The notes under the pieces were generated by a model. It saw nothing but the letters and a program-made list of their open reading frames with translations, was not told where the DNA came from and made no database searches. A program made the position numbers and the translations under genes. Shown in pieces: positions 1-4,600 of a DNA stretch of 5,490 nt (the first letter of the stretch is position 1; the number at the start of each line of letters is the position of its first letter). Source of the stretch: Thermomicrobiaceae bacterium (lineage in GTDB: Bacteria > Chloroflexota > Chloroflexia > Thermomicrobiales > Thermomicrobiaceae); NCBI GenBank assembly GCA_007122555.1, contig SKTL01000008.1, forward strand, positions 1-5,490, written 5' to 3'.

Positions 1-427
1 CCTCGGGACCATCGGTTTCAACCCCGATCATTTCGTTGAACACCTCGTGAATGAGCGAGGGAGCAAGGAACCAGCCCATAAGCCCGCCCGTCAAGCCGCT
101 GATCGCCAGCACGCCGATGATCATCAGCGCATCGTCGCCGGCGTTGCTCGATGCGCGTCGGGGCGAGGCCTGCTCTTCGGGAATATACGCATCCAGATCC
201 TTCAGGATCTGCTTCGCCTTTGTTTCATCGTCATCCGCCTCGCTTCCATCGTCATCCAGCGAGCGGAACGGAATCGACACGTCGTCCGGCTGCACATATC
301 CTGGAGCGACAAGATCCGCCCGCGGTCGTGCGGCGCCGCATGTCGTGCAGGCGGAAGCATTCTCGGGAATGGTCCCGCTACACCACTGGCAGCTGAGTTC
401 CGGAAGATCGTTCGATTCGTTGACCAT
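1..427 (-). CDS. Zinc-ribbon, single-pass membrane protein (N-terminal part, cut by window edge)
   Basis: This gene reads leftward and leaves the window after 142 codons with no stop, so the C-terminus is unseen. Residues 13-30 form a small zinc ribbon, CQWC at 13-16 and CTTC at 27-30, two CxxC knuckles that should bind one zinc ion. Residues 58-79 are very acidic (DDDGSEADDDE), giving a flexible linker. Residues 100-126 (from ALMIIGVLAISG to APSLI) are hydrophobic and glycine-rich, consistent with one membrane helix, and the chain continues past residue 142. There is no N-terminal signal peptide, so the ribbon is probably cytoplasmic. ATG at 427 is chosen because an in-frame TGA lies about 11 codons upstream; a GTG four codons earlier (439) is an alternative, and no strong Shine-Dalgarno decides. 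It lies downstream of, and co-directional with, the deacetylase-like gene. I do not recognise the family; function unknown. The gene is likely real because composition, motif and hydrophobic segment agree. Confidence 0.72.
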   Translation of the reverse strand, partial: MVNESNDLPELSCQWCSGTIPENASACTTCGAARPRADLVAPGYVQPDDVSIPFRSLDDDGSEADDDETKAKQILKDLDAYIPEEQASPRRASSNAGDDALMIIGVLAISGLTGGLMGWFLAPSLIHEVFNEMIGVETDGPE

Positions 428-530
428 CGCGGCATCCACGCATCCACTGTGCGCAAAACGGCTTCAGCTCGATCCGTCGGGATCACCAGCGACGAGCGCT
501 CATCGCCAATCGCTCCGGCGGCCTGCCTCT

Positions 531-559
531 ATTCCACGCGTTGCGGGCCCTCGGGTCAA
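531..559 (-). promoter_or_regulatory. Possible promoter for the zinc-ribbon gene
   Basis: On the minus strand, TTGACC (559 to 554) matches five of six bases of the -35 consensus. It is followed after exactly 17 bp by TGGAAT (536 to 531), which matches four of six bases of the -10 consensus. Transcription would begin near 524 and leave a leader of roughly 100 nt before the ATG at 427. The spacing is ideal but the -10 is weak, so this could be chance. It would let the gene be expressed independently of the deacetylase-like gene upstream. Confidence 0.3.
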
Positions 560-572
560 CCAAACAAAGGTC

Positions 573-602
573 CTGACTGCTGTCCCCGAACGGACCAGTC
601 AG
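573..602 (-). terminator. Hairpin at the end of the deacetylase-like gene, possible terminator
   Basis: CTGACTG (573-579) is perfectly complementary to CAGTCAG (596-602). An inner stem of GTCC (582-585) and GGAC (592-595) follows after a two-base bulge, closing a six-base loop. The right arm covers the TGA stop at 599-601, so the gene ends inside the stem. Read on the minus strand, the bases after the stem are GACCTTTGTTTGG, T-rich but not a clean T-run, so intrinsic termination would be weak. It may instead protect the 3' end of the mRNA. Confidence 0.4.
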
Positions 603-1732
603 TCCAACGTCCAGAACTGCGCCTGATGCGCCCGAACGCGATCAAGCGCCGCGCGCTGATCGCCCGAGACTTCGCTGATCGCCGGCCACTGCAGGATGCG
701 GTCCGGATCGAGCGGCTCCTCGATGCCCGTTTCCTGACCGAGCAGAGCTTCGAAGATCGCCAGCGTGCAGTAGGGAGCGTACGGCTCGCTGTAGCCGCCT
801 TCCTGCGCCAGGACAAGCTTTCCGTCGCAGACTCGGTCCGCCAGCGCCTGCATCGTCCGGGTCATCATTCGGAAGCCGCTTGTCGTCACGACCATTCGGG
901 CGAGCGGATCCTGCGCGCTGGCGTCCTGCCCGGCGGAAATGATGATCAACTCGGGGTTAAACTGCTCGACGACCGGGGTGACGATTTCGTCGAACGCCGC
1001 GGTGTAGGCCGCATTGCCGGAGCCTCCCGGCAGGGGAATATTGACGGTATAGCCGGTTCCGTCACCCGTTCCAGACTGATCAACCCAGCCGAACTCCGGC
1101 GGGAACCAGCGGTCCTGATGCACGGAGATAAACATCACGTGCGGATCAGCGTAGAATGCATCCTGGGTTCCGTTTCCGTGATGCACATCCCAGTCGAGAA
1201 TCAGGACTCGTTCCAGCCCGTGTGAATTCCGGGCGTCGTGCGCGGCAGCGACGACATTCGCGAATACACAGAAACCCATCCCCTTCTCGGCCATCGCGTG
1301 GTGACCGGGAGGGCGGACGAGCGCGTAGCACTGCTGGACCTGATTCGCCATCACTGCGTCAACCGCCGATTTCACGCCGCCGGCGGAATGCATGGCGACC
1401 TCGTAAGAGTCGACGCTGACCGGGGCGCCCGTCCCCGCATCGCCGCCTCCGGATGCGCAGATCGAACGAACGTGCTCCAGATACCATTCCGTGTGGTAGA
1501 CGAGCAGATCATCCTCGGTCGCGCGCTGTCCCGGAATCCGAATCAAGCTATCCTGCAGCCCGGTCATACCAAGCAGCTTCATCGTGCGTTCGACGAGCCT
1601 CGGGTTGGATGGGTGATCAACCGGCTCTACGAACGGCAACGGCTGTTTCGACATCGGCAGTCGCAACGGGTTCGAGTTATGTTGCAGGTAGCGATCGTCA
1701 AAGACAAGGCCGGTTGATTTCTCCTTCGGCAT
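599..1732 (-). CDS. Histone deacetylase family (class II-like) zinc amidohydrolase
   Basis: Complete 377-residue enzyme of the arginase/deacetylase fold. Members hydrolyse acetyl or other acyl groups from amine side chains such as acetyl-lysine or acetylated polyamines; the substrate here cannot be told. Visible signatures are RPPGHH at 140-145 (catalytic histidine pair H144/H145), DWDVHHGNGTQ at 180-190 (zinc ligands D182 and H184), AGQD at 267-270 (third zinc ligand D270), and EGGY at 311-314 (transition-state tyrosine Y314). With all of these present it should be active. The length and the stretch DWDVHHGNGTQ...SGNAAY...DPLARM...EGGY recall the class II bacterial deacetylase/amidohydrolase group (HDAH type) rather than AcuC; this is from memory. 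The start at 1732 is preferred because GGAG lies 8 nt upstream and family homology begins at once. The reading frame stays open to 1951, but that extension is arginine-rich, unlike the family, and runs into the divergent neighbour. No signal peptide, so cytoplasmic. Confidence 0.93.
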   Translation of the reverse strand: MPKEKSTGLVFDDRYLQHNSNPLRLPMSKQPLPFVEPVDHPSNPRLVERTMKLLGMTGLQDSLIRIPGQRATEDDLLVYHTEWYLEHVRSICASGGGDAGTGAPVSVDSYEVAMHSAGGVKSAVDAVMANQVQQCYALVRPPGHHAMAEKGMGFCVFANVVAAAHDARNSHGLERVLILDWDVHHGNGTQDAFYADPHVMFISVHQDRWFPPEFGWVDQSGTGDGTGYTVNIPLPGGSGNAAYTAAFDEIVTPVVEQFNPELIIISAGQDASAQDPLARMVVTTSGFRMMTRTMQALADRVCDGKLVLAQEGGYSEPYAPYCTLAIFEALLGQETGIEEPLDPDRILQWPAISEVSGDQRAALDRVRAHQAQFWTLD

Positions 1733-1740
1733 AGCACATG

Positions 1741-1744
1741 CTCC
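1741..1744 (-). promoter_or_regulatory. Ribosome binding site fixing the deacetylase-like start
   Basis: On the minus strand GGAG is followed by eight bases and then the ATG at 1732. This supports that start over the in-frame upstream codons, the farthest of which (1951) lies within the coding region of the divergent DUF2071 gene. Confidence 0.65.
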
Positions 1745-1859
1745 ACTTCTGAGTACGATCAAGACAACCACCTGGCGCCGACGGAGAATGAACGGGTGGC
1801 TGTCCCGGATAGTGACACGAGCAGTACCGAATCGCAAGAAGCGACAGACAGAAAGCGCC

Positions 1860-1863
1860 GGAG
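1860..1863 (+). promoter_or_regulatory. Ribosome binding site supporting the DUF2071 start
   Basis: GGAG stands four bases before ATG 1868, a slightly short but workable spacing. A rival in-frame GTG at 1796 also has a GGAG (1783-1786), nine bases before it, so ribosome sites alone do not settle the choice. Domain conservation starting at RPWP favours 1868. Confidence 0.45.
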
Positions 1864-1867
1864 AATC

Positions 1868-2617
1868 ATGCAATCCAGCAATCGCCCCTGGCCCGTGCCG
1901 CGGGAACCGTCGATCATGGTGCAAACCTGGGAGAACCTGATGTTCACCCACTGGCCGATCGATCCAGCAAAGCTTCGACCGTTCATCCCGCCCGAACTGG
2001 AGATCGAAACGTTTGACGGAAACGCCTGGATCGGCGTGACGCCATTTGTGCTCAGCCGGATCCGCTGGCGAGGCCTACCTCCGGTTCCGGGCGCCGCCGG
2101 CTTTCCGGAGATCAACGTCCGGACCTATGTTCGCGCCGGAGACAAGCCGGGCGTATTCTTCTTCAGTCTTGACGCGGCCAGCCGCCTCGCCGTTGAGGGC
2201 GCCCGGATCGCGTTCGGATTGCCGTACTTTCTCTCACGAGCCAGGGTCGATCCGGTTCTTGATGGGATTCACTACCGGACAACCAGACGAGATGCTCGCG
2301 GGGCGCCAGCAACGTTTCACGGCGAGTACCGTCCAGACAGCCTGATCTTCACGGCCCAACCGGGCAGCTTTGAATACTTCCTCACCGAGCGCTACTGCCT
2401 GTATACCCGGCGCCGTGGCGGCGTCATCTGGCGGGCCGAAATCGATCATGCTCCGTGGCCGTTGCAGACTGCGGAAGCGGACATCCGGATCAACACGATG
2501 GCTGACGCTGCTGGTCTTATCCTGCCCGACTGCGATCCTGTGCTACATTTCGCACGCTATATCGATGTCATCGTGTGGAGAATCCGGCGCGTGCCGGTGG
2601 ATGAGTTGCGCCAGTAA
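1868..2617 (+). CDS. DUF2071 / YqjF-family protein
   Basis: A 249-residue protein that fits the DUF2071 (YqjF, COG3361) family throughout. Recognisable family stretches, recalled from memory, are WENLMFTHWPID at 21-32 followed by LRPFIPPELEIETFDG at 36-51, AWIGVTPF at 53-60, FPEINVRTYV at 79-88, PGVFFFSLDA at 94-103, ERYCLY at 174-179 and HAPWPL at 194-199. No catalytic residues are established for this family, which is thought to have a beta-rich acetoacetate-decarboxylase-like fold; the function is unknown. There is no signal peptide or membrane helix, so a cytoplasmic location is likely. ATG 1868 is chosen because conserved sequence begins six residues later. The in-frame GTG at 1796 would add 24 polar residues (SDTSSTESQEATDRKRRR) unlike the family. 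The gene diverges from the deacetylase-like gene and converges on dnaA, with 15 bp between the stop codons, so it is probably a single-gene transcript. Confidence 0.9.
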   Translation: MQSSNRPWPVPREPSIMVQTWENLMFTHWPIDPAKLRPFIPPELEIETFDGNAWIGVTPFVLSRIRWRGLPPVPGAAGFPEINVRTYVRAGDKPGVFFFSLDAASRLAVEGARIAFGLPYFLSRARVDPVLDGIHYRTTRRDARGAPATFHGEYRPDSLIFTAQPGSFEYFLTERYCLYTRRRGGVIWRAEIDHAPWPLQTAEADIRINTMADAAGLILPDCDPVLHFARYIDVIVWRIRRVPVDELRQ

Positions 2618-2642
2618 TCGGCGAGGCGCTGATTACACTTTT
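2614..2642 (+). terminator. Rho-independent terminator after the DUF2071 gene
   Basis: GTAATC-G-GCG (2614-2623) pairs with CGC-T-GATTAC (2627-2636), giving ten pairs including one G-U wobble around a three-base AGG loop. TTTT follows at 2639-2642 on the plus strand. On the minus strand the wobble becomes an A-C mismatch and no T-run follows, so the element works best for the DUF2071 transcript. It lies across the ends of both convergent genes: the DUF2071 TAA (2615-2617) is in the left arm and the dnaA stop (2633-2635) in the right arm. The T-run falls within the last dnaA codons. Confidence 0.6.
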
Positions 2643-4081
2643 GCAACCGGAGCGCTGTAGAGATGCTCGCGGATATCAATGATCTCATCCCGGAGTCGCT
2701 GATCGGTGTGCAACGCGGTCTCGATCTTCTCGATGCCGTGTACGACCGTGCTGTGATCGCGTCCTCCCAGCACGTTTCCGATCTCAACGAGCGAGACGCC
2801 AGCTTCTTCCCTGATCAAGTACATCGCAATCTGGCGCGGGCGGACCAGATCCTTTCGCCGTCCTTTGCCGGAAATCTCCGACAGACTGATGTCGTAGTAG
2901 CCAACCACCGCGTCAACGATCTGATCCGCGGTGATCTCCTTGCGGCGTTGCTCAATCGCTTGATCGGTCATCGCCTGCACGGCAAGCTCCACGGTCATCG
3001 GTCGCTTGTATATGCCGGCCAGAGCAATGATCTTGTTCAGCGCGCCTTCGAGTTCGCGGATGTTCGATTCCACCTTGCGGGCAACGTACTGCACAACTTC
3101 CGGCGGCACTTCATGCCCGAGCGCACGGCCCTTTTCGGCGATGATCGCTTCCCTCATCTCGACGTCGGGCGGCTGAAGATCGGCAATCAGCCCGCCTTCA
3201 AACCGTGAACGAAGCCGGTCATGCAGGGTTGGGATCGACTTGGGCGGTCGATCACTACTGATGACGACCTGCTTCCCAAACTGATGCAGCGCATTGAACG
3301 TGTGGAAGAACTCTTCCTGTGTACTCTCTTTGCCGGCAATGAACTGGATGTCATCGATCATCAGGATATCGATCGTCCGGTACCGATTCCGGAACTCCTC
3401 GGTCCTTTGCTGCCGGATGGCGTGAATCAGGTCATTCATGAACGCTTCAGACGAGACGTACTTGATGCTCAGTTCAGTCTTCCGTGACCAGGCGCGATGA
3501 CCGATCGCATGCAGCAGATGCGTCTTGCCGAGCCCGACGCCGCCGTAAAGAAACAATGGATTGAACGATTCAGCCGGCCGGTCAGCAACAGCCATCGCCG
3601 CCGCATGCGCCAGTTGATTGCTCGACCCGACAACGAAGTTCTCGAAGACGTACTTCGGGTTCAAACCGTGTTCCGGCCTGGATGTCAACTCGAGTTGTTG
3701 TCCGGAGACGTCGGCGATCGTTTCAACGGGGTTACGCGATTCAGTCTCAGTCCAGCCGTTGTTGGAATGCTTCGTCTCAACGGTCGATTCCTGTTTACGC
3801 TGACGCTGGCTGCGACGCGATTTGCTCGATTGCTCGTTCTGGATAATCGAAAACTGCACAGCAATCGGACGTCCGGCGATAACCGACAGCGTCTGCTGAA
3901 TCGGAACGGCGAACTTATTCCGAAGCTGTTCCGCCGCGAAGGTGTTCGGGGCTCCGATTGTCGCGCAATCGTCCTCGAACTCGACGACCTGAGTATTGCG
4001 GAGCCATGTCTCGAAATTCGCGCGCGATATGTTCCGCTGAAGATCGTCCAGCGCAGCCTGCCAGAGTTGCTTGGCCTGCAT
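2633..4081 (-). CDS. dnaA: Chromosomal replication initiator protein DnaA
   Basis: Complete DnaA of 482 residues, a usual length. It binds DnaA boxes at the origin, forms an ATP-dependent filament, melts the duplex and helps load the helicase; cytoplasmic and nucleoid-associated. Domain I spans about residues 1-80 (LWQAALDDLQ, FETWLRNT). A charged linker covers about 82-135 (SRRSQRQRKQ). Domain III, the AAA+ ATPase, shows Walker A GGVGLGKTH at 180-188, Walker B ILMIDDIQF at 239-247, sensor 1 ISSD at 274-277, the arginine finger within RLRSRFEGG (probably R293), and sensor 2 at R342 in NIRELEGALN. Domain IV carries the basic loop region GKGRRKDLVRPRQIAMYL (405-422) and the DNA-binding signature GGRDHSTVVHGIEKI at 439-453. 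ATG 4081 is chosen for GAGGG six bases upstream and the normal family N-terminus. A TTG at 4135 would add 18 atypical residues and has no ribosome site. Unusually, neither dnaN nor recF is adjacent: downstream lies the convergent DUF2071 gene, upstream a divergent transaldolase. Confidence 0.98.
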   Translation of the reverse strand: MQAKQLWQAALDDLQRNISRANFETWLRNTQVVEFEDDCATIGAPNTFAAEQLRNKFAVPIQQTLSVIAGRPIAVQFSIIQNEQSSKSRRSQRQRKQESTVETKHSNNGWTETESRNPVETIADVSGQQLELTSRPEHGLNPKYVFENFVVGSSNQLAHAAAMAVADRPAESFNPLFLYGGVGLGKTHLLHAIGHRAWSRKTELSIKYVSSEAFMNDLIHAIRQQRTEEFRNRYRTIDILMIDDIQFIAGKESTQEEFFHTFNALHQFGKQVVISSDRPPKSIPTLHDRLRSRFEGGLIADLQPPDVEMREAIIAEKGRALGHEVPPEVVQYVARKVESNIRELEGALNKIIALAGIYKRPMTVELAVQAMTDQAIEQRRKEITADQIVDAVVGYYDISLSEISGKGRRKDLVRPRQIAMYLIREEAGVSLVEIGNVLGGRDHSTVVHGIEKIETALHTDQRLRDEIIDIREHLYSAPVAKV

Positions 4082-4087
4082 TGGTTG

Positions 4088-4092
4088 CCCTC
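4088..4092 (-). promoter_or_regulatory. Ribosome binding site fixing the dnaA start
   Basis: GAGGG on the minus strand lies six bases before ATG 4081. No comparable sequence precedes the in-frame TTG at 4135, so the 482-residue form is preferred. Confidence 0.65.
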
Positions 4093-4145
4093 GTACCGGG
4101 CCACGGAAGCGACCCGACTGTGTTCCAGCGCTCAATCGAACTGAG

Positions 4146-4154
4146 ATCTTAGCA
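4146..4154 (-). promoter_or_regulatory. dnaA: Possible extended -10 promoter of dnaA
   Basis: On the minus strand TGCTAAGAT combines the TG of an extended -10 with TAAGAT, four of six matches to TATAAT. Transcription would begin near 4139, giving a leader of about 58 nt before ATG 4081. An exact TTGACA lies farther upstream at 4184 to 4179, but 27 bp from this -10, too far to act as its -35 box. No good -10 lies at normal spacing from that TTGACA. Confidence 0.35.
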
Positions 4155-4227
4155 CGGGATCCGAACCTGTGACCACCGTGTCAATTGCTTCTCAGTCTAA
4201 CACCGATCTTGGCTGAACCGGGCACAA

Positions 4228-4259
4228 CGACGATCGGGCCGAATACGGCCCGATCATCG
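4228..4259. repeat. Strong inverted repeat upstream of dnaA
   Basis: GATCGGGCCG (4232-4241) and CGGCCCGATC (4246-4255) form a perfect ten-pair stem around an AATA loop. Past a single C/A mismatch, CGA (4228-4230) pairs with TCG (4257-4259). No T-run follows on either strand, so it is not a standard intrinsic terminator. It may be an RNA structure or a protein-binding site. Confidence 0.7.
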
Positions 4260-4274
4260 CGGGAAGGGAAGGTC

Positions 4275-4292
4275 GGAGCACGGGCGTGCTCC
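4275..4292. repeat. Short perfect inverted repeat
   Basis: GGAGCAC (4275-4281) and GTGCTCC (4286-4292) are perfectly complementary around GGGC. It lies 15 bp beyond the stronger hairpin at 4228-4259. No T-run follows on the plus strand; on the minus strand the following bases are pyrimidine-rich (CCTTCCCTTCCC) but C-dominated. Confidence 0.6.
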
Positions 4293-4391
4293 AGTCAGTA
4301 CCAGTTGACGAGTCGAGTTATCGCAAACAGGCTCGTCATACTAATCTACGTATAACCTGTCATCATCGGTTTCCCGGCGCGTGAATTGCGG

Positions 4392-4411
4392 CGGGTGACA
4401 AGTGCCACCCG
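4392..4411. repeat. Imperfect palindrome, possible operator
   Basis: CGGGTG (4392-4397) and CACCCG (4406-4411) are complementary. Counting the inner CA/TG pairs beyond one mismatch, this is a 20-bp near-palindrome. That arrangement is more typical of a dimeric regulator site on DNA than of an RNA hairpin, whose loop would be tight if fully paired. Confidence 0.45.
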
Positions 4412-4436
4412 GTTGTTAGATACTCTAGGAAACAAC
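4412..4436. repeat. Nested inverted repeat adjoining the palindrome
   Basis: GTTGT (4412-4416) pairs with ACAAC (4432-4436), and TAGA (4417-4420) pairs with TCTA (4424-4427) around the loop TAC. This gives nine pairs with a four-base bulge (4428-4431). It starts immediately after the palindrome at 4392-4411. The AT content makes the stem weak. Confidence 0.4.
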
Positions 4437-4471
4437 TGATCGATGGACCCGGGATCTGAATGTGACAGAAT

Positions 4472-4517
4472 CGCGAGACCGGTTCTCGCGGCTCGGTATC
4501 TGTTACATTGAGATACC
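4472..4517. repeat. Two tandem inverted repeats upstream of transaldolase
   Basis: The first repeat pairs CGCGAGA (4472-4478) with TCTCGCG (4484-4490) around CCGGT. Four bases later, the second pairs GGTATCT (4495-4501) with AGATACC (4511-4517) around nine bases. Both sets of seven-base arms are perfect. The spacer of the second contains most of the possible extended -10 of the transaldolase promoter, so it may be an operator. Confidence 0.6.
4501..4509 (+). promoter_or_regulatory. Possible extended -10 promoter of transaldolase
   Basis: TGTTACATT has the TG of an extended -10 and four of six matches to TATAAT. No clear -35 lies 16-18 bp upstream. Transcription would start near 4516, about 85 nt before ATG 4601. 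The element is flanked by the arms of the GGTATCT/AGATACC inverted repeat, so a protein bound there would block it. Low certainty. Confidence 0.28.
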
Positions 4518-4587
4518 TGCCTTGTAACTGCCCGAACTAACCTCGACACGGGACGCCCCGAACGCACGTAGCTCAACCGCAAGCCCT

Positions 4588-4593
4588 GGAGGG
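4588..4593 (+). promoter_or_regulatory. Strong ribosome binding site of transaldolase
   Basis: GGAGGG stands seven bases before ATG 4601, a near-ideal sequence and spacing. It fixes the start and predicts efficient translation. Confidence 0.8.
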
Positions 4594-4600
4594 AAACACC

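Larger units (their letters stand above)
4082..4600. other. Divergent intergenic region between dnaA and transaldolase, rich in inverted repeats
   Basis: This 519-bp stretch separates two divergently transcribed genes. I see no convincing protein gene in it: short open frames exist on both strands but lack ribosome sites and recognisable sequence. It holds candidate promoters for dnaA and the transaldolase and at least five inverted repeats, listed separately (4228-4259, 4275-4292, 4392-4411, 4412-4436, and the pair at 4472-4517). Its middle (about 4330-4360) is more AT-rich than its surroundings. It has no clear match to the DnaA box TTATCCACA; the nearest is TTATCGCAA at 4319-4327, too weak to count. 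It could be only a long promoter region, or it could encode a small structured RNA. Confidence 0.6.

Noticed and set aside
47..1225. Long plus-strand open frame of 392 codons opposite the deacetylase-like and zinc-ribbon genes
   Set aside because: Its product is arginine-rich low-grade sequence with no motif, and it lies antisense to two genes with clear motifs. It reflects the scarcity of stops opposite GC-rich coding DNA.
1733..1951. N-terminal extension of the deacetylase-like protein by 73 residues
   Set aside because: It is arginine-rich, unlike the family, and would overlap the DUF2071 coding region. The start at 1732 has its own well-placed GGAG.
4082..4135. TTG-initiated extension of DnaA by 18 residues
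   Set aside because: No ribosome site precedes the TTG, and family sequence starts at the ATG at 4081, which has GAGGG six bases upstream.
2663..4144. Three consecutive plus-strand open frames (2663-3208, 3221-3487, 3497-4144) opposite dnaA
   Set aside because: They are antisense shadows of dnaA, whose motifs are complete and unambiguous. No recognisable domain is seen in them.
4179..4184. Exact TTGACA on the minus strand as a dnaA -35 box
   Set aside because: No acceptable -10 lies 16-18 bp downstream; the nearest good -10 (TAAGAT) is 27 bp away.
4403..4411. GGGTGGCAC-like string on the minus strand recalling the T-box antiterminator motif
   Set aside because: The rest of the T-box consensus (ACCGCG) is missing, no specifier stem or terminator is seen, and dnaA is not a known T-box target.
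4346..4582. Minus-strand open frame of 78 codons in the dnaA-transaldolase spacer
   Set aside because: It overlaps several inverted repeats, has no convincing ribosome site and gives arginine/serine-rich sequence with no motif.
4082..4600. Origin of replication next to dnaA
   Set aside because: I searched by eye for TTATCCACA-like sites on both strands and found none good enough; the best, TTATCGCAA at 4319-4327, is isolated. Without repeated boxes the call is unsupported.
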